A stretch of 64,000 bases of DNA from JAWLHA01 sp041690535 (GCA_041690535.1 JAWLHA010000020.1:1-64000); one strand, 5' to 3'. Positions 50,279 through 58,741 are shown, numbered from the stretch's first letter. A program made the numbers and translations. Notes: a model not told the origin generated them from the sequence alone.

Positions 50279-51538
50279 ATGCGTTTTGACAGCCTCGAGC
50301 AGTGGCTTGCGTGGCAGGAGACGCTTCACCCCAGCAGCATCGAGCTGGGGCTGGAGCGGCCGGGCCAGGTGCTCCGGGCCATGGGACTGGAGCGGCCGGG
50401 TTATGTGGTGATCACGGTTGCCGGGACCAATGGCAAGGGGTCCAGCGTTACCTATCTTGACGCGATTCTGCGTGCTGGTGGATATCGGGTCGGCTGCTAC
50501 ACCTCGCCGCACCTGCTGCGGTACAACGAACGGGTTCGGATCGACGGGAGGGAGATGGACGATGCGGCTCTGTGTGAGGCCTTCGAGCGCATCGACCAGG
50601 CCCGCGGTACCACCTCCCTGACTTATTTCGAATTCGGCACCTTGGCGGCCTTCGACCTCTTCGCCCGAGCCGAAGTGGACGTGGCGGTACTCGAAGTGGG
50701 CATGGGTGGGCGACTCGACGCGGTCAACCTGCTTGACCCCGATTGCGCCTTGATCACGGCCGTGGATGTGGACCATGTCGCCTGGCTGGGACCGGATCGC
50801 GACAGCATCGGCCGGGAAAAGGCGGGGATCCTGCGGTCGGGGCGCCCGGCGGTCTGCAGTGACACCGCGCCGCCTGAGAGCATCGGGGCGGAGGCTCTGC
50901 GGCTGGGTGCGCCGCTGCATCGGCTGGGGGAGGCGTTCGGCTTTACCCAGCAAGGCGAGCGGTGGAGCTGGTGGGGGCCTGACGGTGCCGAGCGGCAGAA
51001 TCTGCCCCTGCCCGCCCTCGAGGGGGCGGCGCAGCTTCAGAACGCCTCCGGGGCTCTGATGGTGCTGGAGGCGTTGCGGGTACCTCTTCCCGTAACCGAT
51101 GAACACCTCTGCCAGGGGCTCCTTGGCGCGGCGCTTCCCGGCCGGTTTCAACGCCTACCGGGCTTGCCCCTTCAGGTGGTCGATGTGGCCCACAACCCAC
51201 AGTCCGCCCGGGAGTTGGCGCGAAATCTCGCCGCACTGGGGGGACGGGGAAGGGTGTACGCCGTTGCCGCCATGCTTGGCGACAAGGATATCGAAGCCAC
51301 CCTCGCCCCGCTGGCGGGTGTCGTGGACACCTGGTTCGTGGCGTCCCTCCATGTCCCTCGGGGAGCCGACGCGGCACGTCTTGCAGCGGTGCTCCAGGGG
51401 GTGGGGATCGAGGCAAGGGATTTCGAGAGTGTGGCGGAGGCCCGTTCGGCGGCGCTTGCAGAGGCCGGCGATGAGGATTGCGTCGTGGTATTCGGTTCCT
51501 TCTACACCGTGGCAGAGGCCCTTCAAGCCGCCTTATAA
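50279..51538 (+). CDS. folC: Dihydrofolate synthase / folylpolyglutamate synthase
   Basis: The 419-residue Mur-ligase-fold enzyme adds glutamate to dihydropteroate and to folates. The P-loop is VAGTNGKGSSV (about 46-56). YTSPHLLRYNERVRIDG and the metal-binding segment EVGMGGRLDAVNLLDPD follow, and the C-terminal domain has VVDVAHNPQSARELARNL. It lies 22 bp after accD and is part of the same operon. Confidence 0.97.
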   Translation: MRFDSLEQWLAWQETLHPSSIELGLERPGQVLRAMGLERPGYVVITVAGTNGKGSSVTYLDAILRAGGYRVGCYTSPHLLRYNERVRIDGREMDDAALCEAFERIDQARGTTSLTYFEFGTLAAFDLFARAEVDVAVLEVGMGGRLDAVNLLDPDCALITAVDVDHVAWLGPDRDSIGREKAGILRSGRPAVCSDTAPPESIGAEALRLGAPLHRLGEAFGFTQQGERWSWWGPDGAERQNLPLPALEGAAQLQNASGALMVLEALRVPLPVTDEHLCQGLLGAALPGRFQRLPGLPLQVVDVAHNPQSARELARNLAALGGRGRVYAVAAMLGDKDIEATLAPLAGVVDTWFVASLHVPRGADAARLAAVLQGVGIEARDFESVAEARSAALAEAGDEDCVVVFGSFYTVAEALQAAL

Positions 51539-51633
51539 TCGGCTGGCCTCACATCAGGTTTCGCCCCTTTTCCCGCCGTTTTGGGGTCAGGGCGACAGTG
51601 CTCAATTCGACTCGGTTGTACTTGGGGGAGGCC

Positions 51634-52188
51634 TTGAACGAACAGCTCAAGCAGCGGCTGGTGGGGGCGGTGGTTCTCATCTCGCTGGCGGTGATCTTCA
51701 TTCCCATGCTGCTCGAAGGGGATCGGCCGGCCCAGGAGCAGTGGGGCAGCGCCGTTCCTCCCCGACCGGAGATGCGCTTCGAGCCCTTGGAGATCCCCCT
51801 GCGGACCCCTGTGGCCCCGGAACCGGCAGCCGTATCGGTCATCGAGACGCCCCGTCCCGAGCACATTCCGGACCCTGCTGAACTGCCCAAGCCGGTGCAA
51901 GAGACCGCGCAAGAGACGGTGCAACCCGCCAACCCGGGGGAGAGCAGGCCAGGCCCCCATGCCTGGGTGATTCAGGTTGGCAGTTTTTCCAATTCCGCCA
52001 ACGCGTTACTGTTGCGGGATCGGCTGCGCAAGAAGGGGTTTGCGGCCTTCGTTCAGGAGACCAAGGGCGAGCCCACGGTCTACCGCGTGAAGGTCGGGCC
52101 GGAGTTGCAGCGGGAGGCCGCCGAAAAGCTCAAAGGGGAACTAATGGCGAAGCTGCAGCTGAGTGCCATCGTGGTGCAGCATCCTTAA
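51634..52188 (+). CDS. dedD: DedD-like cell-division protein with SPOR domain
   Basis: This roughly 184-residue protein has a short cytoplasmic N-terminus, one membrane helix (LVGAVVLISLAVIFIPMLL, about 8-26), a Pro/Glu-rich periplasmic linker and a C-terminal SPOR domain (about 108-184; WVIQVGSFSNSANALLLRDRL). SPOR domains bind denuded glycan strands at the septum. The start is probably TTG 51634 after GGGGGAGG, but spacing is tight and TTG 51622 is also in frame. The open frame upstream overlaps folC and is not used. It precedes cvpA, as usual. Confidence 0.88.
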   Translation: MNEQLKQRLVGAVVLISLAVIFIPMLLEGDRPAQEQWGSAVPPRPEMRFEPLEIPLRTPVAPEPAAVSVIETPRPEHIPDPAELPKPVQETAQETVQPANPGESRPGPHAWVIQVGSFSNSANALLLRDRLRKKGFAAFVQETKGEPTVYRVKVGPELQREAAEKLKGELMAKLQLSAIVVQHP

Positions 52189-52195
52189 TGCGCAC

Positions 52196-52361
52196 ACAAG
52201 TGAACGCATACTTGCGTCACGGCTGTGCTGTGAGCGATGTAAGTCCTTGAAAGCAGGTCGTCGGCCGCATGGACGCGGCTGTCGAGCGTACATGGACGTA
52301 TTGATAGCGTACCTGTTTTCAAGGACTTACATCGCTCTTGGGTAAATATGCGTTCACCCTG
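52196..52361. mobile_element. Family-2 element, copy between dedD and cvpA
   Basis: This copy of about 166 bp has the internal arms GTCCTTGAAAGCAGGT and ACCTGTTTTCAAGGAC and a right end ATATGCGTTCACCCTG. The left end is degenerate (GTGAACGCATAC survives, the outer CAGG does not). No clear target duplication is visible. It begins 8 bp beyond the dedD stop and accounts for most of the 259-bp gap before cvpA. Confidence 0.85.
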
Positions 52362-52447
52362 GATGGGCACGCGAGCGGCTTTCGTGGTTTCGGCCTCTCT
52401 GATACACTCGCCGGTTTTTACGCGGTGGGCTGGCGTTCTCTTCGGGC

Positions 52448-52939
52448 ATGAACTGGATTGACTACACCATCCTTGCGATCATTGGTATTTCGGTCGGCAT
52501 CAGCCTGTTCCGCGGCTTCACCCGCGAGGCCATCTCCCTGGCCGGTTGGATTATCGCGTTCTGGGTCGCCTACAGTTTTGCCGGGGATCTCCAAATCCTT
52601 CTCGAATCAAAGATCTCAGTGCCTTCGCTCAGGCTGCTGGTGGCGTTTGCCATCCTGTTTCTGGCCACCCTTCTGCTCGCCGCACTGGTCAATTACCTGG
52701 CGGTCCAACTCATCAAGAAAACCGGGTTGAGCGGGACGGACCGGATGATTGGTATCTTTTTCGGCACTGCCCGTGGCTGCTTCGTGGTGGCGGTGCTGGT
52801 CCTGGTGGCCGGTATGACGCCGATGCCTCAGGATGCATGGTGGCGCCAGTCGCTGCTATTGCACTATTTCGTGGACATGGCGGTATGGTTCCGCCAGTTT
52901 CTTCCACCGGAGATTGCAGGAAGCATCCACTATGGCTGA
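52448..52939 (+). CDS. cvpA: CvpA family membrane protein
   Basis: The 163-residue protein has four predicted helices and begins MNWIDYTILAIIGISVGISLFRGFTREAISL in the standard CvpA manner, split here only by the family loop. CvpA was first linked to colicin V production and is now associated with envelope homeostasis; its biochemical role is not settled. It lies 58 bp before purF, an association found in many Proteobacteria. Confidence 0.93.
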   Translation: MNWIDYTILAIIGISVGISLFRGFTREAISLAGWIIAFWVAYSFAGDLQILLESKISVPSLRLLVAFAILFLATLLLAALVNYLAVQLIKKTGLSGTDRMIGIFFGTARGCFVVAVLVLVAGMTPMPQDAWWRQSLLLHYFVDMAVWFRQFLPPEIAGSIHYG

Positions 52940-52997
52940 CCTTCTGAACTGTTGGTGCGAATAGGCCAACCTGAACCGTCCGAGGAAACTACGACAG

Positions 52998-54512
52998 ATG
53001 TGCGGGATCATTGGGATCGTTGGCAAAGGCCCGGTCAATCAGGCGCTCTATGATGGGCTGACGGTGCTGCAGCATCGTGGCCAGGACGCGGCGGGGATCA
53101 TGACCTGTGATGCAGGCCGGTTCCACTTGCGCAAGGACAATGGACTTGTTCGGGATGTGTTCCAGCAGCGCCACATGCTGCGCCTGGCCGGGAACATGGG
53201 CATCGGTCATGTCCGTTATCCCACCGCCGGGTGCTCCAGTTCCGCCGAGTCGCAGCCGTTCTATGTGAACTCGCCTTACGGTATCGCCCTGGCGCACAAC
53301 GGGAATCTCACCAATGCAGTCTCCCTCAAGGAGGATCTGTTCAGGGAGGACCTGCGCCATATCAATACCAACTCCGATTCGGAGATCCTGCTTAACGTCT
53401 TCGCCCATGAGTTGCAGCGGCAGGGGAAGCTGCGCGTTGATCAGAACGATGTATTCGAGGCCGTCACCCGGGTTCATCAACGCTGCCGGGGGGCCTATGC
53501 GGCGGTGGCGCTGATCATGGGGTACGGCATTGTGGCCTTCCGCGACCCCTTCGGTATCCGGCCCCTCACCATCGGCCGGCGGGAGACCGAGGCGGGCGTG
53601 GAGTACATGGTGGCCTCGGAGACGGTGGCAGTGGATGGCCTCGGTTTCGAGCGGATGCGCGATCTGGAGCCGGGGGAGGCGGTCTTTATCGACGAGCAGG
53701 GCAATTTCCACGCCCAGCAGTGTGCCGCGGCGCCGATGTATTCGCCTTGCATCTTCGAATACGTCTATTTCGCGCGGCCGGACTCCATTATCGATGGCAT
53801 CTCGGTGTACAAGGCGCGCCTGCGCATGGGCGAGCGTCTTGCCAAGAAGATTCAGCGGGTCTTCCCCGATCACGACATCGATGTGATCATCCCCATTCCC
53901 GACACCAGTCGCACGTCGGCCCTGCAGCTTTCCTACGAGCTGGGGGTGGTGTACCGCGAAGGGTTCATCAAGAACCGCTACATTGGGCGTACTTTCATCA
54001 TGCCCGGGCAGAAGCAGCGCAAGAAGTCGGTGCGGCAGAAGCTCAACGCCATCGGCCTGGAGTTCAAGGGCAAGAATGTGCTGCTGGTGGACGACTCCAT
54101 CGTTCGTGGGACCACCTCCAAGCAGATCATCCAGATGGCGCGGGATGCCGGCGCCAATAAGGTCTACTTCGCCTCGGCGGCGCCGCCGGTCCGGTTCCCC
54201 AACGTCTACGGCATCGACATGCCCACCTCCTCGGAACTCATCGGCTTCGGCCGTGACGAGCAGGAGATCGCCAAGGCCATTGGTGCCGACTGGCTGGTGT
54301 ATCAGGACCTGGACGACCTGGTGGAGGCGGTGCTGCACAAGCGGGGCAAGAAGGTGGAGCGGTTCGAGGCTTCGGTGTTCGATGGCGATTACGTGACTGG
54401 CGATGTCACTGCCGATTACCTCCAGCATTTGGAGTGTGCGCGCAGCGATGCGGCCAAGGAGGCGCGGGATCGGGAAGAGAGCGCGACCATCGATCTGCAC
54501 AACGCAGTGTGA
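52998..54512 (+). CDS. purF: Amidophosphoribosyltransferase
   Basis: The 504-residue enzyme makes phosphoribosylamine from PRPP and glutamine, the first committed purine step. The N-terminal nucleophile Cys2 follows the initiator (MCGIIGIVG). The class II glutamine amidotransferase domain has HRGQDAAGI and VRYPTAG, and the phosphoribosyltransferase domain carries the PRPP loop NVLLVDDSIVRGTTSKQI (about 360). ATG 52998 is the only sensible start since Cys2 must follow it. It closes the cvpA-purF pair; a deleted family-2 element begins 27 bp downstream. Confidence 0.98.
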   Translation: MCGIIGIVGKGPVNQALYDGLTVLQHRGQDAAGIMTCDAGRFHLRKDNGLVRDVFQQRHMLRLAGNMGIGHVRYPTAGCSSSAESQPFYVNSPYGIALAHNGNLTNAVSLKEDLFREDLRHINTNSDSEILLNVFAHELQRQGKLRVDQNDVFEAVTRVHQRCRGAYAAVALIMGYGIVAFRDPFGIRPLTIGRRETEAGVEYMVASETVAVDGLGFERMRDLEPGEAVFIDEQGNFHAQQCAAAPMYSPCIFEYVYFARPDSIIDGISVYKARLRMGERLAKKIQRVFPDHDIDVIIPIPDTSRTSALQLSYELGVVYREGFIKNRYIGRTFIMPGQKQRKKSVRQKLNAIGLEFKGKNVLLVDDSIVRGTTSKQIIQMARDAGANKVYFASAAPPVRFPNVYGIDMPTSSELIGFGRDEQEIAKAIGADWLVYQDLDDLVEAVLHKRGKKVERFEASVFDGDYVTGDVTADYLQHLECARSDAAKEARDREESATIDLHNAV

Positions 54513-54539
54513 GGGTTTACCCTGGGCCAGAAATGCTCC

Positions 54540-54613
54540 CAGGGTAAACGCATACTTACCCAAGGACTTACATCGCTCACAGCACGGCCTAACGTAAGTA
54601 TGCGCTCGCCCTG
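54540..54613. mobile_element. Family-2 element, 74-bp deletion derivative
   Basis: Both termini remain (CAGGGTAAACGCATAC and GTATGCGCTCGCCCTG), but most of the centre is gone: ACTTACCCAAGGACTTACATC fuses the two halves. Flanking direct repeats GAAATGCTCC (54530-54539) and GAAATGCCCC (54614-54623) form a 10-bp target duplication with one change. It lies between purF and the metZ riboswitch. Confidence 0.9.
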
Positions 54614-54667
54614 GAAATGCCCCGCGTTGACACAGCGGGGCAAATTCCCTACGCTCGTCATTCATCC

Positions 54668-54721
54668 AGCGCCGATTTGAGCTCAGCTTGCGGGCGCTTT
54701 AGAAATACTGCTAAAGAGAGG
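54668..54721 (+). promoter_or_regulatory. SAM-II riboswitch aptamer upstream of metZ
   Basis: The pattern matches the SAM-II class. Stem P1 is AGCGCC (54668-54673) with GGCGCT (54693-54698). Loop 1 begins GATTTGAGC, and the conserved 3' part AGAAATACTGCTAAAGAG supplies the pseudoknot partner (CTC in loop 1 can meet GAG near 54716). SAM-II aptamers bind S-adenosylmethionine and repress methionine genes, often metA, metX or metZ. It lies directly before an intrinsic terminator and 84 bp before metZ. Identification rests on my comparison with remembered SAM-II sequences. Confidence 0.85.
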
Positions 54722-54724
54722 TCA

Positions 54725-54758
54725 AACCTGCTTTAGCGTAAGCTGAGCGGGTTTTTTT
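54725..54758 (+). terminator. Riboswitch-controlled terminator before metZ
   Basis: AACCTGCTTTAGC (54725-54737) pairs with GCTGAGCGGGTT (54742-54753) around a GTAA tetraloop with one bulged T, and the T-run covers 54752-54758. Its 3' arm segment CGTAAGCTGAGC (54737-54748) can instead pair with GCTCAGCTTGCG (54681-54692) inside the aptamer, an antiterminator. SAM binding should hold the aptamer strand and let the terminator form, turning metZ off. Confidence 0.88.
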
Positions 54759-54804
54759 GTGCCCGCGCCAAAAGCGCTTGGGCGTATGTAGAAGGGGCGA
54801 TGCG

Positions 54805-55995
54805 ATGCAGCAGGATGATTGGCAGGAATTCGGATTCGAAACGCGGGCCGTACGGGCGGGTCAGGTAAGGACCGGGGAGGGGGAGCAGTCGGAACCCATC
54901 TTCCCCACCTCCAGCTTCACCTTCGAAAGTGCCGCTCAGGCCGCGGCGCGCTTTTCGGGCGAGGAGCCCGGCAACATCTACTCCCGCTTTACCAACCCGA
55001 CGGTGCGCACCTTTGAGCAGCGCCTCGCCGCCCTGGAAGGGGGGGAGCGTTGTGTGGCCACCAGCTCCGGCATGGCCGCCATTCTCTCCACCTGCATGGG
55101 GCTGCTGAAAGCGGGCGATCACATCGTCTCGTCCCGGGCCGTGTTCGGCACCACCTCGGTGCTGTTCAACAACTACATGGCCAGGTTCGGGGTCCAAACC
55201 ACCTTTGTGCCGCTCACCGATCTGGCGGCATGGGCGCAGGCGATCCGCCCCGAAACCCGCCTGCTTTTCCTCGAGACTCCGTCCAATCCCCTGACGGAGG
55301 TGGCTGACATTGCCGCTCTGGCGGATCTCGCCCACGCCCACAATTGTCTGCTGGTGGTGGACAACTGCTTCTGTACCCCCGCCTTGCAGCAGCCACTGAG
55401 GTTTGGGGCCGACATCGTCATCCATTCCGCAACCAAGTACATCGATGGGCAGGGGCGCTGCATCGGCGGGGCGGTGGTGGGTTCGGAGGCGGTGGTGGGG
55501 GGTGATGTGTACGGCTTTCTGCGCACCGCCGGCCCGACCATGAGCCCGTTCAACGCCTGGGTGTTCCTCAAGGGGCTGGAAACCCTCAAGCTGCGGATGG
55601 ACGCCCACAGCGCCAGCGCCCTGGAGGTCGCCCGCTGGCTGGAGGGGCAGCCGGGGGTGCGCCGGGTGCACTATCCGGGGCTCGCCTCCCATCCGCAACA
55701 TGAACTGGCCGGGCGGCAGCAGCGGGCCTACGGGGGCATCGTGTCATTCGAGATTGAGGGCGGTCGGGAAGAGGCGTGGCGTTTTATCGATGCGACCCGA
55801 CTGCTCTCGATCACGGCCAATCTGGGTGATGCCAAGAGCACCATCACCCACCCGGCGACCACTACCCACGGGCGCTTGTCGCAGGAGCAGCGCGCCGCCG
55901 CCGGGATCACCGACGGGTTCATCAGGGTAGCGGTCGGTCTGGAGGATGTAAACGACATCATAATGGACCTCGACCGTGGTCTAACTGCCAAGTGA
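54805..55995 (+). CDS. metZ: O-succinylhomoserine sulfhydrylase
   Basis: The 396-residue PLP enzyme of the Cys/Met metabolism family makes homocysteine directly from O-succinylhomoserine and sulfide, bypassing cystathionine. Signatures are YSRFTNPTVRTFEQRLAALEG, SSGMAAILS, the PLP-lysine in VIHSATKYIDGQGRCIGG (about 211), and SLGD-type LGDAKSTITHPATTTHG. ATG 54805 follows GAAGGGG by 7 bases. Expression is predicted to be shut off by SAM through the riboswitch just upstream. Its stop codon forms part of the target repeat of a family-2 element that begins at the next base. Confidence 0.95.
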   Translation: MQQDDWQEFGFETRAVRAGQVRTGEGEQSEPIFPTSSFTFESAAQAAARFSGEEPGNIYSRFTNPTVRTFEQRLAALEGGERCVATSSGMAAILSTCMGLLKAGDHIVSSRAVFGTTSVLFNNYMARFGVQTTFVPLTDLAAWAQAIRPETRLLFLETPSNPLTEVADIAALADLAHAHNCLLVVDNCFCTPALQQPLRFGADIVIHSATKYIDGQGRCIGGAVVGSEAVVGGDVYGFLRTAGPTMSPFNAWVFLKGLETLKLRMDAHSASALEVARWLEGQPGVRRVHYPGLASHPQHELAGRQQRAYGGIVSFEIEGGREEAWRFIDATRLLSITANLGDAKSTITHPATTTHGRLSQEQRAAAGITDGFIRVAVGLEDVNDIIMDLDRGLTAK

Positions 55996-56068
55996 CAGGG
56001 TAAATGCATACTGACGTCATGGCCGTGCTGTGCGCGGTGTAAGTCCTTGAAAGGATGCCTTTACCCTG
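55996..56068. mobile_element. Family-2 element abutting metZ
   Basis: This 73-bp deletion derivative runs from CAGGGTAAATGCATAC to GCCTTTACCCTG and starts immediately after the metZ TGA. The bases CAAGTGA before it (55989-55995) recur after it (56072-56078), consistent with a target duplication that includes the metZ stop codon. The left part GTCATGGCCGTGCTGTG is shared with the copy at 60324. Confidence 0.85.
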
Positions 56069-56169
56069 CATCAAGTGATTGCAGTTGGGCGGTTCGGCCT
56101 TCACTTCAGGCCGGGGTACGGTCGCGCCTTCGCCCTGAAGGGCGGGGTCTCAAATCAGCAAGGAAAGGG

Positions 56170-56472
56170 ATGAAACGGGTTCATGCGGCACCCACCCTGT
56201 TCGAGGCGGTTTACATCCGCAGTCTTCTGGAGGGGGAGGGGATCGACTGTGTCCTGCGGAATGAGTATCTATCCGGGGCGGCAGGAGAGCTGCCGCCCAC
56301 GGAATGCTGGCCCGAAGTGTGGGTAGTCGCCGACGCGGAGGCGGCGCGCGCCACCGAGGTGATCGCCTCTGCGCGGGCGGACGCAGCTCCTCCGTGGCAA
56401 TGTGCGAACTGTGGCGAGGTCAACGAGGGGCAGTTTGGGGTATGCTGGCGCTGTCGCGCCTCGCGCCCCTGA
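56170..56472 (+). CDS. DUF2007 protein with RanBP2-type zinc finger
   Basis: The 100-residue protein begins with a DUF2007 domain (about 1-65; RVHAAPTLFEAVYIRSLLEGEGI), a small ferredoxin-like fold labelled putative signal transducing protein. It ends with a zinc ribbon of the RanBP2 kind (WQCANCGEVNEGQFGVCWRC, Cys 79, 82, 93 and 96). No function is established. ATG 56170 follows AAGGAAAGGG; an open frame from 56047 runs into the mobile element. It starts a same-strand set with the next two genes. Confidence 0.85.
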   Translation: MKRVHAAPTLFEAVYIRSLLEGEGIDCVLRNEYLSGAAGELPPTECWPEVWVVADAEAARATEVIASARADAAPPWQCANCGEVNEGQFGVCWRCRASRP

Positions 56473-56493
56473 CTGGCTTCACAAGGATGCCAC

Positions 56494-57402
56494 ATGAGCA
56501 GAACGACGATCCTGATGCCGCTGCCCGCGGCGGCCTTTGCTCCCGCCCAGGTGGCCATCGTCTGGCAAGTGCTACGGGAGGCTGGACACCAGGTGGTGTT
56601 CGCAACTCCCGAAGGGCGAGTCCCCGCAGGGGACCCGGCGTTGTTGAGTGGCGAAGGACTCGAGCCTTGGTCTTGCTGGAGGCCGTTGCGCAAGTTCAAG
56701 TTACTCGGTCTTCTGCTGCGCTGTAATGCAAGGGTTCGGGCGGCGTACCAGGCGCTCTCGGCCGATCCCGGTTTTCTTCAACCGTTGCGCCTCGGCGAGT
56801 TGGAGGTTGCCGATTTCGACGCCCTGGTGCTTACCGGAGGCGAAGGGGCGGAGGCGAGTTTCGCCGAGGAGAACCCGCTGTTGCTCGCCTTGGTCGCCGA
56901 TTTCTTCGACACCGCTGGCGACCCCGGCCGCAACAAGGTCGTGGGCGCCATCGGCAGAGGGGTGATCATTGCGGCGCGAAGCACCTCCCGCCAACGCGGG
57001 GGCTCGGCCCTTTTGGGCCGCAAGACTGCTGTCCTGCCGCCGCGCTTCGAGCGATTGGGAAGGCTGCTCCGGGCCTACCGCGCGCGGTTCGGAAGCCCCG
57101 ACCAACGACTGCCCCCTCAGGGGAAGGCGAAGAGTGCCTACCCCAACGCCGAGGCGGAGCTGAAGGCGTTGCTTGCCAAGCCCTCTGATCTCGTCGCCGT
57201 GCCGAAGGGGGAGCCCTGGCATTTTCGCAAGACCAGCGGGATGTTTCACGACCGCCCGGGGGACTCCCGCGCGGCCTGGGTGATTCGCGACGGCAACTAT
57301 CTGTCGGCGCGCTGGACGGGGGATGCCTACACCTTTGCTCGCCGCTTCGTGGCGCTGCTCGGGGAGAGGCGGGAGCGGGAGACCACTGCGCGGGCGAGTT
57401 GA
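56494..57402 (+). CDS. DJ-1/PfpI-type glutamine amidotransferase-like protein lacking the nucleophile
   Basis: The 302-residue protein has the class I GATase-like fold (AIVWQVLREAGHQVVFATPEG, then FDALVLTGGEGAE). At the nucleophile elbow, where family members read AICHGV, it has GAIGRGVIIAA, with glycine-arginine in place of Cys-His, so hydrolase or glyoxalase chemistry of the usual kind is unlikely. The C-terminal half contains the segment common to this subfamily (WVIRDGNYLSARWTGDAYTFARRF). It lies 21 bp after the DUF2007 gene and 1 bp before the glycerate kinase. Function unknown. Confidence 0.8.
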   Translation: MSRTTILMPLPAAAFAPAQVAIVWQVLREAGHQVVFATPEGRVPAGDPALLSGEGLEPWSCWRPLRKFKLLGLLLRCNARVRAAYQALSADPGFLQPLRLGELEVADFDALVLTGGEGAEASFAEENPLLLALVADFFDTAGDPGRNKVVGAIGRGVIIAARSTSRQRGGSALLGRKTAVLPPRFERLGRLLRAYRARFGSPDQRLPPQGKAKSAYPNAEAELKALLAKPSDLVAVPKGEPWHFRKTSGMFHDRPGDSRAAWVIRDGNYLSARWTGDAYTFARRFVALLGERRERETTARAS

Positions 57403-57403
57403 C

Positions 57404-58657
57404 ATGGACGGATGGTCACCCCTCAGCAGGCACGAGGAGTCTCGCCGGCTGCTGTTGGACCTCTACCGTGAAGCCCTGAACAGGGTGGAGGGGAGGGCGG
57501 CGGTGGCGCAGGCGTTGCGCCGTCATGCCCTCGAACCGCCGGTCCACGCCATTGCCTTGGGGAAGGCCGGGGCTGCGATGATGGCGGGGGCGCTCCTGGG
57601 GCTTGGAGAAGGGATCGTGCGGGGACTGGTGCTGACGAGGCATGGTCACGGTGCCCCTTTGCCGCCGCGAATCGAGTGCCTCGAGGGGGGACACCCCATT
57701 CCCGACGCCTCCAGCCTGGCCGCGGGTCGGCGGCTGCTGATGTTCATCGAGGAGATCCCACCGGATGCGCGTGTGCTATTTCTCCTCTCTGGCGGGGCCT
57801 CCGCCATTGCCGAGGCGCTGCCGGAGGGGGTGGACCTGGAAGCGCTGGGGAGGATCAGTGGCTGGCTCCTCGCCTCGGGTCATGACATCGGCCAGATGAA
57901 CCGCGTCAGGAAGGGGCTCTCCCTCATCAAGGGGGGCCGCTTGGCGCAACGGCTCGCCGGTCGGGCGACCCTCAACCTGATCATCTCCGATGTACCGGGC
58001 GACGACCCCAAGGTCATTGGTTCCGGTCCCCTGATTCCCCACGCGGCTTCGGATTTGATCCCGCCTGAGCTTCCGGCGTGGGCGCAGCCCCTGATCGGGA
58101 GGGCACCAGCGCCGCCGCCCGTGGATGCCCCCTTCTTCTCGGCGATCCGCACCGAGATCATCGCCTCCAACGCCGACGCGCGGCACGCGGTCGCCCAGGC
58201 GGCGAAGGCCCGCGGCATGCCGGTACGTGCTGTGCCGGAGCCCGCCTTCGAGGGTGATGCGGTGGCGTTGGGTCGGGCCTTCGTTCGCAGACTGCGGCAG
58301 GGGCCCCCCGGCCTTTATGTGTGGGGCGGGGAGAGCACATCGCGGCTTCCCCCCGAGCCGGGTCGCGGGGGGCGGTGCCAAAGCATGGCCCTGGCCGCGG
58401 CGATGGAGCTGGAGGGGGAGGACAATCTCCTCTTCCTGGCGGCAGGCACCGACGGCAGCGATGGGCCCACCGAAGACGCCGGTGCCGTGGTGGACGGGGG
58501 CACGGTGGCCAGGGGCCGTAAGGAGGGGCTCGACCCCAGCGATCACCTCCACCGGGCTGATGCGGGCACCTTCCTGGAGGCGAGCGGCGATCTCGTCCAG
58601 ACCGGACCCACCGGGACCAATGTAATGGACCTCGTCATCGCGCTGCGTATGGCGTGA
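57404..58657 (+). CDS. Glycerate 2-kinase (GckA/TtuD, MOFRL family)
   Basis: The 417-residue enzyme phosphorylates D-glycerate to 2-phosphoglycerate with ATP, feeding C2/C3 acids into glycolysis. It has the N-terminal GckA domain (ALGKAGAAMMAGAL; LFLLSGGASAIAE; KGLSLIKGGRLA; NLIISDVPGDDPKVIGSGP) and the C-terminal MOFRL domain (LYVWGGESTSRLP; AAGTDGSDGPTEDAGAVVDG). ATG 57404 overlaps no upstream gene and starts 1 bp after the previous stop. A half copy of a family-2 element begins directly after its stop codon. Confidence 0.93.
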   Translation: MDGWSPLSRHEESRRLLLDLYREALNRVEGRAAVAQALRRHALEPPVHAIALGKAGAAMMAGALLGLGEGIVRGLVLTRHGHGAPLPPRIECLEGGHPIPDASSLAAGRRLLMFIEEIPPDARVLFLLSGGASAIAEALPEGVDLEALGRISGWLLASGHDIGQMNRVRKGLSLIKGGRLAQRLAGRATLNLIISDVPGDDPKVIGSGPLIPHAASDLIPPELPAWAQPLIGRAPAPPPVDAPFFSAIRTEIIASNADARHAVAQAAKARGMPVRAVPEPAFEGDAVALGRAFVRRLRQGPPGLYVWGGESTSRLPPEPGRGGRCQSMALAAAMELEGEDNLLFLAAGTDGSDGPTEDAGAVVDGGTVARGRKEGLDPSDHLHRADAGTFLEASGDLVQTGPTGTNVMDLVIALRMA

Positions 58658-58689
58658 GATCGCTCTTGGGTAAGTATGCGTTTACCCTG
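58658..58689. mobile_element. Family-2 element, right-half remnant
   Basis: Only the right end remains: GATCGCTCTTGGGTAAGTAT then GCGTTTACCCTG, starting at the base after the glycerate kinase stop. It matches the right end of the copy at 52196-52361. Confidence 0.8.
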
Positions 58690-58741
58690 CGAGCGAGCAC
58701 GGCCGTTTCATCCTGCCGAGTCTCGCCTGTAGAATACCTCC

